A stretch of DNA of 64,000 nt. Origin: Ephemerocybe angulata. Its lineage: Eukaryota > Basidiomycota > Agaricomycetes > Agaricales > Psathyrellaceae. A model generated the notes under the pieces. That model was not told the origin of the DNA, did no database searches, and saw only the letters and a program-made list of their open reading frames with translations. Shown here one piece after another: positions 11,842 through 25,211 of this stretch. The stretch spans positions 1,702,592 to 1,766,591 of the forward strand of contig JAACJK010000057.1 of the NCBI GenBank assembly GCA_013368325.1. The letters are read 5' to 3'. A program made the position numbers and the translations under genes. Position 1 is the stretch's first letter. Every line of letters starts with the position of its first letter.

Positions 11842-12716
11842 TCATCCCTCCCCTCTCTTTTAGACTTTCCCTCACTAGGACATTCTTTCGTTTCTCCTGG
11901 CCGGACCCACCACTCCTTTATCTCGCTCGACCTATGGCCTCTTCGATTTCTCCATATTCCCTTATTTGTTAGCATCCTTTTTATTTCATCTAGGTTACCC
12001 CGAGTCCGTGTTGTGTTTTTATTTCCCCTTATTATCTCAACTGCAATCCCAGCGATGTGGAGGTTTGTCGACGAGGAGCGGTAGGTAGACGTACTTGAGT
12101 ATTGTATCGAGATGACATCTTATGTTTAGTACGACTTCATGTTTTCGATGAGTTATGGATTCTCCGGATCGACGAGCACTTGAGGCCTGAAGGCCGTATG
12201 TCGATCAACACCAATCACCGCGCCTAAATCCGACGCAGGCTGTCGTGCTACGTGGATATCGCAACACCATAATAGATTTCTGCACAATGGCCGTTCATGG
12301 TACTTTCGCAGTCGTCATGAACGACTTTTGCGTGCAGGAGGCAGTGTGCCGCACACTGTTCCCCCCTCGCAGGCTAGGTATCATACATTTAGAACCCTCC
12401 ATATTCAACGCCTCGTGTTTCCCGGACACCCCGAACGGCAACATAAGCTAACCCTCGCCACCTTGCCGCTTACGCCGGGCGCATGGGCGTGTGGTTAAAA
12501 GGTAGGCAACAAGATGGGCTGTTTTACAACACCACCTTCTCCTTCTTCACTCCGGCCCTTTTCAGCGAATTCGCTTGATTCTTTGAACCTTGGCTGGGCC
12601 TGGGTTCCACTCCACGGAATCTACTTCTTCTCATAGACTTCAGAACGACTTTATAACGACAACCTCTCCGAAGACGACACTAATTATTACGAGCTTCCCT
12701 TCCCAATCGACCCGCG
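11842..12716. other. Intergenic between VAC8 and GH16
   Basis: VAC8 3' region (pyrimidine-rich, 11850-12030) followed by the GH16 promoter. The small ORFs at 12245-12451 and 12590-12844 have no family resemblance and are rejected as genes. Confidence 0.5.
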
Positions 12717-14632
12717 ATGCGATTGCTGAACTCAGCGCCCCTATGCCTCCTTCTTTTGGTCCTGCAAATTACGACGGAAACCTCAGCAACGCAGTCTCAT
12801 GCACCGAGGAGAACACTTCCTCGACTTGTCAAACGCGCCCATGACAGTGCCGTGCGCAAGACCCATTCGCTCGCTCGCGATCTACGGGTCGCGTTCAACG
12901 GAGTCCTTCCTCGGGCAGAGGTGCTCGAGAATAACAGGGCTGGAAGACCCGTGGTCTATTGCAAAGCCGGGAGTCAACAAGTTCTGCAACCTCCAAATAA
13001 CGACGGGGACGACGGGAAGGGAAATGAGGGCTCAGGCGCAGGAGAGGGAAGCGGCGGAAACTCGACTTCGGGGGCTGGTACGACCACGACCAGGTCGACG
13101 ACGCGTGTTAACACCTCCAACCCTCCGACGTCGACAAGGACGACGACTCGATCTACTTCATCTTCTAGTACCCAGGCATCCTCAGCTACCTCCCAGCCTA
13201 CTTCGACTCCTCGCCCAGAATCCCCGTGGAAGCTTGTTAACAACTACGTATGTCGTCACCCTACTTGGCTCAACGGAGTATTCTGACCGCTATCGTTATC
13301 CGCACAGCAAGGGAATACCTTCTTCCAAGGATGGGACTTCTTCACGGGCGATGACCCAACACATGGTGGGTAGAACTTGGCCCTAGCGGAAATCCTTGGC
13401 AGTATCCTAAAGTTGGTTACAGGCATCGTGGACTTCCTCGATGAAGGGGCCGCTGTAAGCCTCACGCCCTCTTCATCCTTTTGGCTTAACCTCCTAACTC
13501 TAGACTGTAGCGAAGTAATGGCCTCGCAGAGACAAACTCTGCAGGAAACGCGATTATGAGAGTGGAAACCACACCCACTGTATCCGGGAACCGTAAGAGT
13601 GTTCGAATCACAACCCAAGCCCAGTTCAATGGTGGACTGGTGCTCTTGGATGCTGTGCACATGCCTGTTGGGTGTGGAACCTGGCCGTGAGTCCCTCCCG
13701 GCGTTCTTGAGACAGGAAGGAAGGGCGTGGAGCTAATACACGGTTTCTTGGCGCAGTGCCTTCTGGACTAACGGTAAGAACATGCCAATGTTAAATACGC
13801 CTTGAGGAAGCCATGCTTAACGCCCTCATTCATAGGTCCCAATTGGCCAAATGGTGGCGAAATAGACATTCTAGAAGGCGTCCACGACTACGAAAGAAAT
13901 CAGGCGACACTGCATACGTCCACAGGCTGCACCCTTCTCTCAACAGACCAGAACACTCTTGCGATCTCTGGGACTGTGGTAGCAGGAACCAATTGCGACG
14001 CTACTGCGACTTCCAATCAAGGGTGCGGCATCCGCGCGAGCTCTGCAGCGTCGTATGGCAAAGGATTCAATCAGAACGGCGGGGGTGTGTATGCCAGTGC
14101 GTAGTTCATTTATCTCTCACAGGGTTATCAGCTGACACCGTAACGGTAAATTAGTGAAATGGGACGCGACCGGTATTGCCATCTATTTCTTTCCCAGAGG
14201 ATCTATCCCAGACGATATTGCTGCCAACGCACCCACACCAGAATCATGGGGTGCGGCACAAGCGAGGTGGCCAGCTGCCAGTTGTGACCCATTCAAGTTC
14301 TTTAATAGCCACCATGCCATCTTCGACACGACACTGTGGTACGCTCTATATCAGTATCGCCTATATGGGCACGGGCTGACGACTTAATATTAAAATGAAA
14401 CAGTGGAGACTGGGCAGGAGGTGTTTGGAACGCTGGTGGCATTCCCGGCCAAGAGGAAAGTTGTGCCCAGCGGACCGGCATCTCGACCTGTGAAGAGTTT
14501 GTCAGAACGAGAGGCTCGTCAATGCAAGAAGCATGTGTGTTGTGATCACTTCCACGGGCGTCTTCACACACTCACCCTCTTTGTTCCATAGACTGGGAAG
14601 TGCGCTCCGTTCAAATCTATCAGGAGCGCTAG
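12717..14632 (+). CDS. Secreted GH16 endo-beta-1,3(1,4)-glucanase
   Basis: Secreted glucan hydrolase acting on the fungus's own or other beta-glucan walls. Signal peptide at residues 1 to about 24 (MRLLNSAPLCLLLLVLQ). Then a basic stretch with dibasic VKR and a long Ser/Thr/Gly-rich linker (about residues 95-165), probably O-glycosylated and placed before, not after, the catalytic domain. The GH16 domain starts at GNTFFQGWDFFTGDDPTHG, with [22 protein letters not shown] and the catalytic GEIDILEGVHD (nucleophile and acid/base Glu of the ExDxxE motif). It continues with LHTSTGC, MKWDATGIAIYFFPRG and SHHAIFDTTLCGDWAG, and closes YWEVRSVQIYQER with stop at 14630-14632. About eight exons; junctions at CAA GGG, CGA AGT AAT GGC and the last Tyr codon all read through cleanly. 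No GPI signal or carbohydrate-binding module. Confidence 0.93.
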
Positions 14633-14931
14633 TCTCTATGCTCGTATCGGTCATGCTGGGGAAGTATGGTAATGGTATTATCTATAGCTTCACACATAAG
14701 ATTATTATATTTCCGTCTTTTGATTGTGTTACATACACGTCAAGAGGCAACTGCGTAACTGAGCACTGTAGCCAATCTTCATCTCGTTGGGCCAAACATG
14801 GATAGGAGGTTGGTGGATAAATAAAGGATATCATATTGCAAGTTGAAGCAACGATAGCAATCATATAGCAATCAGAAAGCAGCCCTAGTTCCTAAATAAA
14901 TACGGGAAGACAGATGTGTGTGTGTGGAACA

Positions 14932-17900
14932 CTACTTCGGCGCAACGGCGCCTGCCATTTCAAAAAGATGTTCCTTATCCCCAGATTCGTCGACCAAAGC
15001 TCGGAGCTTGCCCTTGGGATCCTTCAGCAACTCGGAGGGCTTGTTAAATTCGACAATTCGACCAGCATCAAGAACCATCTAAAGAATGCTTTAGAATAAG
15101 GACGACAAAATGGATATATGGATGCTCACTATTTTGTCAGCGTCCATGATGGTTTGCAACCTATGGGCAACTGTAATGACTGTAACGTCTGATCCAAGCT
15201 CGTTTCGAAGCGAAGACTGGATGATCGCGTCTGTATCATGGTCAATCGCAGAGGTGGCTAATGATCCCATGTAAGTTCCTTTAGTCGAACGCAAATGGGT
15301 AACTTCACACTCGCCTTCGTCCAAGATAAGCAGCTTGCTACCACGAATGATGGCACGAGCGAGCGCCAGAATTTGGCGCTGCCCGACCGAAAGATTGGCG
15401 CCACCGCTTGAGATTTGACTATCGAGAGTAATCCGACCTTCCTCAACGTCCTGCTGGAGAGAGAATAATCCGGCGGAGCGGAGAGCATCGTTCAAAGCGG
15501 CATCGTCGTATTGGTCGAACGGATCCAAGTTCTGTCGGAGGCTTCCACTCAGGAGTTCAGGCTATCGTTCATTATTGACACCAACCGTTTCACCAGAGAA
15601 AAGAAAAGAAACGCACGACTTGAGGGATGATAGTGATGCAAGTCCTAAGAGCATCGAGGTTGATTTTACTTGTGTCGATGTTATCATAGAGAACCAGGCC
15701 TTCCGTAAAAATGCATCGGAGGAGGGCAAGAGTCAATGAGCTCTACAACGGCAATTAGATCGACTGCTTTATCCGGATGTCAAATCCGACAGTACCTTTC
15801 CAGAACCTGTGCGACCGACTGTGGAAGGTGTTAGCTCAGTTAGGCATGTCTATGTCTATGTCTGAGTGCACTCACCAATACCAATACGTTCACCAGCCTT
15901 TACATCGAAGCCGATACCATGAAGGACTCTGGGACCATCCACTGAATACCTCGCAGACAACCCTTCGACGTGGAGATTGCCGCTGGATGGCCAATACGCT
16001 GGGGGTTCTCCGTCTTTGGTCGCCTTTGGCTCTTGCTCGATCTCGATGTACTTCTCAATCCGTTCCAAACTTTATTTGGTAGATATAGCATGAGGACCAG
16101 GGCGTCAAATGAAATCGAGGGTTACCGCACCTATTTCCTGCGACTTCAAAATCGTTGAGAATACGAATCCACCATAGGATCTGTGAGCTAAATCCAACTG
16201 AATGGAGACTCAGTCACTTTCTCAAGAAGAGGTTGAAAAGTACCCACCAGCCATGTTTAAGGAGAAACCGATGTTCGCGGCACTACGCCCTCGGAGATAA
16301 AGCAAGTAAGCCGCTAACCCAGCAGAGAACAAGCCACCAATGGCATCTACTCGGATACAGATCCACCGGTTGAGGTTGTAGAATGTACGGGAAGCGCGAG
16401 TGTATCGGTTAATGCGGTTCATAGACTCGTTGATAAAGGCCTCTTGCGCCCCATAAGCACGGAGCGAAGCTGCGATGGTTGTCAGGGTGACCGAGCTGGT
16501 AATATAGATAGGGAAAGACTCACTCAATCCAGCAATGGACGCGCCGAAGCTATTTGACGACAGTCAGTCTTGTGCACTGGGAAGGGAAATAGTGTGCGGT
16601 ACATACTGCCCAAGAACAGGAGCCTTGGCATTGGACATCTCCCTTTTCACGGATAACTGGGCCGCAATGTACACTTGACCGCATGCTCCACCGACGACAG
16701 CGATGAAGACGCCAGGGATCAAGAAGATAGGCGTCAACAAGACAACTGCCCCGAAATTGGTGAGCATAGACAGCGACATCTCGGAAAGGTACATGAGATA
16801 GGAGGAGATTGGGCCATCCACTAGAGACGGTATGTCAATGTCTTTGCACGGAATAGTATGTATGAACGTACCAGCTCGAATATCTTGGGTGCATCGAGTA
16901 ATTACGCGGGATATAGGAGTCGTGTCAAGCCATCTGCACGGGGAAAGCCTGTGAGCCATAGAAATATTCTATACGTTTAGATGATTGCTGACCGCAGGGT
17001 GGTACCCAGAACAGATTCGACCAGGTTCTTGTGAATGGCGCGCGAAGCTCGAATTGTGCCCCAGATGTAGGTCACATTGGCAAGAATCCAGACGAAGAGA
17101 GCCACAAGTAAGCAAATACCTGACGCAGATATTAGATTTTCGTTGTCTTTCCATGCAGGTGCACAAAAACTGACCATAGATGGCGAGATAGCTATGATGT
17201 ATATGTTGTCAGAACGGTAGTACGTTGTAGCCGAGTCTCACTCACAGGAAAACGGGAACTTCGCTTGCTGGGTGATTCTGGTATTGCGAAGCCCAATAGC
17301 CCAAGAACCACGTGTGAACGGCAAGAGCGATATCGCAGAGACCGAGGCCAACAAGAAAGGCTGAGAAGAAGAGGACGGGGTGCTTGCCTCCAAGGCCTTC
17401 GAAGAACATTTTCACTGAGGGCTCCTTCAGTTTCTTATCAGGAAAAAAAAATGTGTGTGTGCCACATACGAGCGCTCCAACTGACATGCCCTTCCTCAAC
17501 TTCTTCTGCGACAATAAGCTTCCCATCCGCTGGTTTATTGACATCTTCATGGGCTTCGACTTCGTCATCAGCCTTTTTCGTCAATTCTGCATCGACCCTG
17601 AGCTCTTTCTCTAGTTTCTTGTCCAACTTCAAAGCTTCTGAAACGGGACCATGGGAGAGAACACGTCCGTCGGAGCCCATAGAGACAACATATTCGGCAA
17701 TAGGCTTCGTTAGAGCGATGTTGTGTGTCTACACGCTTCTTGTCAGTGCGCAGGTCCATGTGCGAATTTGGACGGACGCACCACAAGGATAACAGTCCTG
17801 CCCTTGATCAAATCGCCGGTAAAACATTTGTCGACAATCCATTTAGCGGTATGCACGCTGCGGGAGGCGTCAGAAACGGGCTTGAACTTTACTCAGAAGA

Positions 17901-20900
17901 AGACTGACTCAAGGGCAGCAAAAACGTCATCAAGGAGCAAAATCTGGGCGGGAGAATAAACTGCTCTTGCCAGCGTAATCCTCGCCTTCTGTCCTCCACT
18001 CAGCGTCAGACCCTTCTCTCCGACTTCAGTTTGATCGCCGGCTTCGAACAGGGTTAGATCACGCTTGAGGCCACACTGATCGATGACCTTGTTGTAGCGC
18101 TCTTCGTCATATGGACTGCCAAAGAGAATATTTTCCTACAGAGCCAGATCTGAACTTAGTGATCCTGTGAGTCAAGGGGTAGAGAGATAAGGCACGCACC
18201 CGAATTGTTTCATTTTGAACCCATGATTCCTGTGCGGCGTATGCAATACCGTTGGCGCGTGGAAGGTTGTAGCAAGAAACGGGGGTCAAGGGGATGTAGT
18301 GCATCTCGCCTTTGCGTCTGAGTTAGCCGACATATCCAAGGATAAAAAAGAATCCGACCGACCGAGCAGAGCCATGAGAAGGGATGTTTTGCCGGACCCA
18401 GTCGGTCCAATGACGAGGTTGATTTTGTTCGGCGCAAACTGAAGATCGTCCTCGATTCTCAGGACGAACTTCCGTTTCGAGGGCGTCAAAGTTCCATCGG
18501 CGTCGTTGGACCAGGTGAACGATGCCTCGTGGAATCCAATCTTACCAGACTCGGCAGATGTGGTACCAAGGGGCACCAATGGATCGTCCTTCGCGGTATA
18601 CTGGTCCAAATCATCAGGATTGACGTTAGTTGCAGTCGAACATGGATGAGATAAGCATTAGGCTGACGTTTTTCAGGAAGTCATCAACACGATCCAGAGA
18701 GACTTTACCGGTAACCGACTGATTTACTACGAAGAAAACAATGTGAAGCTGGCTCCTCAGCATGTCAAAGACGGTCATAGAGCTGAAGACTATGGATGCG
18801 CTGAGTTCGCGTCGCATGATAACAGTCTAGTTCAAGATCAGCAGCGCACTAAGCCGAGGATAAGCATGATTAACTGACGCTGCAAGGAGAGGTAAATCAG
18901 ACGCGTAGTTGAAGCCGGCAGGTAGGTAAAGACTTACAATGTCGAATAGCTGGCTATCATTGTTCCAATTGGGATAATGAAACTGTGCAGAGAATCAATG
19001 GGCGTCCAAGGGTTCATAGTCAGGACACAGATGACTAACTTTAAGGAGTTATTCAATACGTCCAGAATCTGGCGCTTCCAGACATATCTCAATTCTTCTT
19101 CCCTCTTCTCAGCGATTCGGTCGTTCATTTTCTTTTCCCAGCCAAACATCTTGACCATGCGAAGAACGTTCATGGCTACCTGGAAGTTAGTACTTCGAGC
19201 ATGGGAACAGTAAGAACCTCCGACTTACTTTCTGACACCACTTCAACGCGGGCGTCGGTCTTCTTGAGTCGGGCGATTTGAACATCTTGTATGCGCTTTG
19301 CAACATATCCTGGGAGAGGGAACAGCACCAGCATCACTGCCAAACCAACGAATGCACTGCAAGTGGTGTGAGATTATGTTTTTCGAGTGAACACAGCACT
19401 CACCTCCACCCAAGGATGTTGTAAAGGAAGAGGATTGCCAATGCAATCTGAAGAGGGGTGTAGAGGACCATGTACAGGAAATCTCGAGAGTCTACGATAT
19501 TGCCCAGATCGGTGGTGACGAGATTGTTGATTTTTCCGACCAAATTGCTTGCGCTGCTAGTGCCTTCGCTGGGTTCATCTTCCGATTTCTTCTTGGATTT
19601 GCTGCTGCTTGCTTGGGACTTGATACTTTTCGGCGTTTCTGGCCTGTTGTCGTCCTGAGGTACTCGGCCCACAGTTGCCTCTGTCATCTCTGTCACTTGA
19701 GAATGAGAGAGAAGCGTCTCATCCTCGCTGATAGATTCGTTGGTGTCGGAGCCGCCCGGAGAGCTAAGGGTGGAAACCTCGCTTCGTGGATCAGAATCCG
19801 AGTTGGGCGCTGTCTCCGCTTTTACACGGATCCTCAGAGAGTGTTCGAAGACGAGCTGTGTGATGATGCACTCGGCGCGAACAAGAGTACGAGTCTACAG
19901 ACATCATTAAGACCGCGAAAAGACAGGCCCCAAGAGGTCACTTACAGCAATGAAGATATACCACTGGTATGCAATGGATGAGATGGTGGGTCCTACGAAG
20001 AGCCATGCGACCCAGACCCATGGCTTTATAGTTGCATCAGCGCCATCCGTCTCAATGTACCTGGTGTCTAGTTTAGACGTCGACTAATTTGAGTTGAGGG
20101 ACGTTGCATACCGCAGCAGATATCGCACGCCTAGGGGAGAACCAAACCCTGCGATAACCTGAATAGTGATTGCGATCGAAAGGATGATGTATTCCTTTCT
20201 GAACACGCGCATTAACCTGAAGAATAGGTGTCTTTTATTGGGATTAACGAAGGCATCCAAATGCTGTCGTAGTATGAGCACCTTGACTTGAGTTTTTTGT
20301 GTGGGTCTACTCACAGGGAAGGTCTGCGCACGAAGGTTTTGAGCGTAGTCATAATCAGCTAAAGGCGGGAGTTGGTCTGACGTCAGGTGAGGGACGCGGT
20401 TTGCAAGCCAGACGACGGGGTCCAGGAAGGAGTAAGTCATAAGCGACAAGAGTGACGCCGTTTGCTCAGCGTTTGGTTCCGGCATAGGGTTCTACAGAGG
20501 TCAGGAATGTTGGATGCCCGTTAGATTGAAGAGATATGCGCACATTGGGGTCAAGAGGCGTGTACTGCCGAGGTATGGTTAAAGGTATGACGATGGCAGT
20601 GACGGCGAGTACAAATATTTTTGCCCATAGCACCAGCCCCTCAGCAGTGTCCAGGGGGGAGCGGTCGAAGGTTGCGTAGGGAAAGATGTCGCGGTACCCG
20701 TACACCCCGATGAAGAGTAGCAGCAGCAGATTGAGATGATGGGCCGCAGTCTTGCTCCAGCGCCGTTTATTGCCGACTGTCACAAGCGATAGAAGTACCG
20801 CATACAGCTATACCATCGTGTTATGAGCAAGTGAGAAGATGGTTGATGAAATCTTACATTAGTCAAGCATATGGCTAGGTCTTGCCACTCTTTCTGCGAG

Positions 20901-21462
20901 AATACATCGTCTTGATGCTTCTTCTTCTTCTTCTTTTTCTTCCCATTTGTGCCAAGTCGCGATTCTTCGTCGATGACAGTGGTATAGATAGACAGTGCAA
21001 GGAATGCGATGCAGCCCACCAGACGAGCTACTTTGAAGGCGAAGATAATGGCACCGCCATGTTTCCTTGCTCGTTCCTGGAGCTCCGCATAGTATGTGGC
21101 TTCACGAGGGGGTGGGGGTCCGAAGTAAGAGGTGTCTTCTGCAGAGTCCCATTCTCCTGTACGTATGCGGCGTATGAGGCGTTGAACAGACCGCCTCGAC
21201 GCGACGATGTGGGCGACGAGAACCAAGGCCGATAGTAGGGAAGCATAAATTGGATAGCTCAATGAATCTTTCCAGATACTACGAATTTCATTGGTTATGA
21301 TAGGGTAGGAGCTGTGCCATAGACCACATACTTGAATTTTCCCTTCGTGAAGACACTGGCAAAGTTGCCAGTCAGGTTGTACACATCTTCAGGAAGTTGA
21401 ACCAAAAACTTCGTTGGGTTGGGGGCTCCAAATAGTTGCTGCAGCTGGCCAACGACGGCCAT
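14932..21462 (-). CDS. ABCC (MRP/Ycf1-type) ABC transporter
   Basis: Full-length ATP-driven exporter of the ABCC family, typically moving glutathione or other anionic conjugates, often into the vacuole; the substrate cannot be read here. Start at 21462 (MAVVGQLQQLFGAPNPTKF...) is the first ATG in the frame; the upstream part of that frame begins with TTG. Order: extra N-terminal helices (TMD0), a loop with eight consecutive Lys near 20930, TMD1, NBD1 (GPTGSGKTSL Walker A, LSGGQKAR signature, ILLLDDVFAALD Walker B), a charged linker, TMD2, and NBD2 (GRTGSGKSSL, LSVGQRQ, LLILDEATSAID, TVITVAHRLQT H-loop). NBD1 has Asp-Asp where a catalytic Asp-Glu is expected, and NBD2 has the full DE; such asymmetry is usual in ABCC proteins. 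More than 20 short introns. Ends EMAGAVAPK. Confidence 0.93.
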
Positions 21463-21919
21463 GAAGCCGAACGAGCGTTGTGGTTCGGAGATAGGTACGT
21501 ATGCGTGCCCGATGGGCCTGACTCCTTGCCAGATGGTGATCAAGTGCTGGTGAGTCTGCTGAGAGTAACTGTACTGCTCTCAACAACATCATATGCTCTC
21601 ACAGTCTTCTTCCATCAGCCACACACCCACGATCGGTAACTATATATAGCATCAATTAAATGCACTTTGTCAAGTCTCAACCTCTCCATTCTGCACTTTT
21701 GAGTTGGGGGACAGAAGTAGAGCACTTTTGAGCCCAAGGCAGCCCAAGTTCTTAGGCTTGAGCGTGTCCCATTCCCGGTATGGTGCCCGCCCCTATTTTC
21801 AACCCCCTAATTTGAATTTCCTTATCATGAAGAGGGCGCACGTGATCGTGAAGGGGTGACTGGGGGCTCCAAGGACGTCGATATGCCGGGAGCTCATTGG
21901 AGACATCTGCACCTCTGTA
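21463..21919. promoter_or_regulatory. Divergent promoter region ABCC/RhoGAP with short direct repeats
   Basis: 457 bp between two divergent starts. It contains a symmetric TATA-like ctatatatag near 21643, and GCACTTTTGAG repeated at 21693-21703 and 21722-21732 with a partial GCACTTT copy near 21662. Regulatory role is inferred only. Confidence 0.35.
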
Positions 21920-24900
21920 ATGGACCAACAGCAGCCAGCGTCGTCGCGCTCGTCGTTCTCTGACTACCAGAGCGCCGTTCAAGGCCCGACACCCCTATTC
22001 GACGTCCAGCTACGATATCTATCGGACTCCTACCTCTCCTTTTTCCAAGAACGGTGCGCAAGGTTCCCTAAATTCCTGAATGCCGGGCTGATGATACCCC
22101 AGAAAACGTATTGAAGAGGCATAGTATGTGTTTAGGTTCGCAACTGGTCTCGCAACTCATATGTATTCCCTGCAGTGTTGAATCTTTGAAGAGATTACAT
22201 CGAAAGATCAGATCCGTAGACTCACAACTCGATGATCGCGGAGACTTATCTACAGTGAGGAGCGCATGGCAGGAGATCGTCGAGAATGTCGAAAGAGGTG
22301 AGTTCATTAGCCAGATATTTCTCAAGCGGTTTGTTGTGCTCACCCCTGCCGCCAGAGTCGCAAGCGCGACAAGCCTTCTTAGGAACCCTTAGCACCGATG
22401 TCATCAACCCTTTAACCGCTCTGAAGGTAATGAAACCTGGAGATTTCCTCCCATTCTTAGGTTAATAAGTCTTTCAGGATACCCAAGAACGGACAAGGAA
22501 GAGGATAAAGGAAGATATCAAGGAGTCAACCGCTGCATACACGGAGTATGCTGAGGCTGTCTTGCCCAAGCTGAAGTACCGTTATGCAAAAAAGTTCTCC
22601 GAAGTCGAGGTTTGGCGATATATATACAGAGCGTTTCGATACAATGCTAAATTCTCATCTCACGACAGGACCAAAAGCGGGCCAACGCTCCTCTCCCTCC
22701 GACGTCTCCACCACCTGCAGCGGATGGCGCATCATACATGAATCATCCTAAGTACAACAACGGGGGTCCCTCTCGCCCTTCCGTGGCTGGCCCACAGCCA
22801 TTAAGAGCCCTCGATCGTCGACCGTCTGGGAGTGGGCCCTCCGCTCGAAATCGCTCCCCTTCAAGTGGGACTGCCTTTTCTGATCTCGCTCATCATGGTG
22901 AGCTTCATTCCTTGGAAGGTTGTGGGTTCGGCCATTCACCGGTACTTCAGGGAAGAAACAGTTCAATCAGATCATTGGTGGCCTCCTCGATAAGCGTGGA
23001 GCTCCAGATGGCCTTGGTAGCCGGGAAAACCAAGCGTTGCGAACTGTCAGGGCCAAACGTGAAGCTGATGAAGCTGGTAGGACCTTGCTTTACTTCCTCG
23101 TCGTCACCTATTGACGAGTTCTACAGATAAGGATTATCGGAAGGGAATACACTGGCTAGAGACTCTAAGACTTCGTAGGACAAAAATTCTTGAAGGGGGG
23201 TATAAGGTGAGTGTGCATGCGCGTGTTGGTGGAAACCTGGGATTGAAGGTCATATGCAGAGCCTTGAAATGTTCGTCGAGGAATCCGCGATTGTTGTCAA
23301 ACGAGCCTTAGAGCGGTATTCAGACAACCTGACGTACGCCAATCTACAACTTCCTTTGTCTGCCCTGCCTCCCCTAACACTTCCACGGTAGTGCCACTTA
23401 TACCACGCAGACCCAATTGTCGTCGCATGTCCGCACGTTCGTCGACAGGATATCGCCTGAAAAGGATCTTTTGAAAGTCAAGTCGAATATACCGCGATCC
23501 CTTGCCTCAGCCATTCCCGACCCAATTCTTTACGAGCACGGCCAAGTCGGATCCTGCAATGATCTGATATTTGGGTTCAGCTTGGTCGATTATTCTACTT
23601 CTAAAGGGCTACAGGACGGCGAGATACCAAAGATCGTCAAAATTTGCATCGATTCAATAGACCAGAGAGGTCTCGAAAGCGAGGGCATATATAGGGTTCG
23701 TACATCACAATGTGATGCGACGGTGACGATTCTGAACCCAGGATGTTAGGTATCAGGGCGCCACGCTGTTATTCATGCTGTGCGTGCCACTTATCTCTCG
23801 GTGGTTCAACCTTGCTCACGTTTCTTTCCTAGCTGCAACATGATTTGGAAAAGGACGAAATGGATTTCGAATTTACGCCCAAAGACGATGTCTACGCCAT
23901 AGCGTCTCTCTTAAAAGTTCGTATCTAATTCGCCTGTTTCCTTATGTTTCTTTAATCCCTCTTTAGCTATACCTCCGTGAGCTACCAGAGCCTGTGTTCA
24001 AATTCGCATTGCAAGATCGGATGCACCATACTGAGGAACGAGGTAATGATAATGGTGTTACAACCCTTGTATATTCCTGACGCCCTGCCTATAGTTGAGC
24101 ATCAAGCAAATAATTTCGTGCTCCTCCGTTCGAAGATCCGCAGGTTGCCAGCGGTGCATCAAGCAACTCTTAAGGCCATAATAGAACATCTCGCCCGAGT
24201 TGTTGCTCACAGCGAAAAGAATAAAATGGACCCGAAGAATTTGGCGATCGTGTTCGGAGGCGTAATCTTCGGAGAGGATGATATGCCCAAAGCAGGGGAT
24301 TTGTTAAGTGTACAGACTTGGAAGGTATGTAATGCGCCTGTGACTGTCATCCCCGCCTCACGATACGCAGGACACGTTAATGGAAGATCTCATTGTCAAC
24401 GCAAGCCGCATATTCGACGAACCGACTGTTCATCATTCGCCTCCCCTGCCCCCGACACCGGCAACTGATCCTGTCCCACTCTACTATGGTTCAAAGAACA
24501 CAATGGTTGCTAATATGCCACCCAATCCTGTAAATCAGCCAGATGCTGCAGGTTCACCTCAAGACTTCACCCCTCGACTACCGCCGAGGCCTACCAGTAG
24601 CATCCATCCTTCCTCCCGTACTTATAGCAATACCTCTCCTCGTAAAGAACAAAGAACTGCTGATACCCTTTATCAACCTCCTCCTCCTCCCCCACCTCCT
24701 CTTCTGGCGACCGATTCACAGCCTGGCGGGATTTCTGCTCCTCCTTCACCTACAGCCGTAAATTCCAATCTCGACCTCGCTACGATCACCATCCCTTCCA
24801 GAGAGGCCAGCAGTGGTAGCGATCGGAGCGTTGACAATCCGCCAAAGACTCCGAGTGTGCAACAGCACAAAATGGTACCATTCCCTGTGACAGCGACTCC

Positions 24901-24970
24901 AGAACCGGGTTCTCCTGTCAAGCCCAGCCAGGCCCAGCCAGGATCTGAAGGCAATGATCCATTCATATGA
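21920..24970 (+). CDS. F-BAR and RhoGAP domain protein (Rgd1/Rga7-like)
   Basis: Membrane-bending GTPase-activating protein for Rho GTPases, acting at sites of polarised growth or septation. The N-terminal F-BAR/FCH region shows DVQLRYLSDSYLSFFQER, RIEEAYVDSLKRLHRK, then long helices (SAWQEIVENVERESQARQ, VINPLTALKDTQERTRKRIK, AYTEYAEAVLPKLKYRYAKK). A Pro/Ser-rich insert follows. The RhoGAP domain spans GEIPKIVKICIDSIDQRGLE to NASRIFDE: the arginine finger is in ESEGIYRVSG, and LYLRELPEPVFKF and KNKMDPKNLAIVFGGVIFG are family motifs. The tail is proline-rich with an uninterrupted run of eight Pro and ends NDPFI; DPF is a known endocytic adaptor motif, though here that is a guess. No SH3 domain. 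About ten introns, all in frame. Confidence 0.92.
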
Positions 24971-25211
24971 GCAAAGTTCTTCTTGAACTCTGGGCCAATA
25001 CCAAAGGGACCAGCGCCATCTTTGGTTAATTTTCTTGCAGCGTTACATGTACCTTTTCTTCGTATTCGTGAACTTCGTACTCTTTGTGACTTTGATACCT
25101 GGTGTTGTATATATACTAGTCTACCTTCTTCGTGCTATTCGCCCCTGTTTCATATGTATACATACAGTTCTTGTATCCTTAGTTCCTCCTTTTTTTTTGT
25201 TATCCAGGCTG

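Noticed and set aside
14914..14928. GT-rich run as a microsatellite of interest
   Set aside because: Only about six GT units near the end of the ABCC transporter; ordinary.
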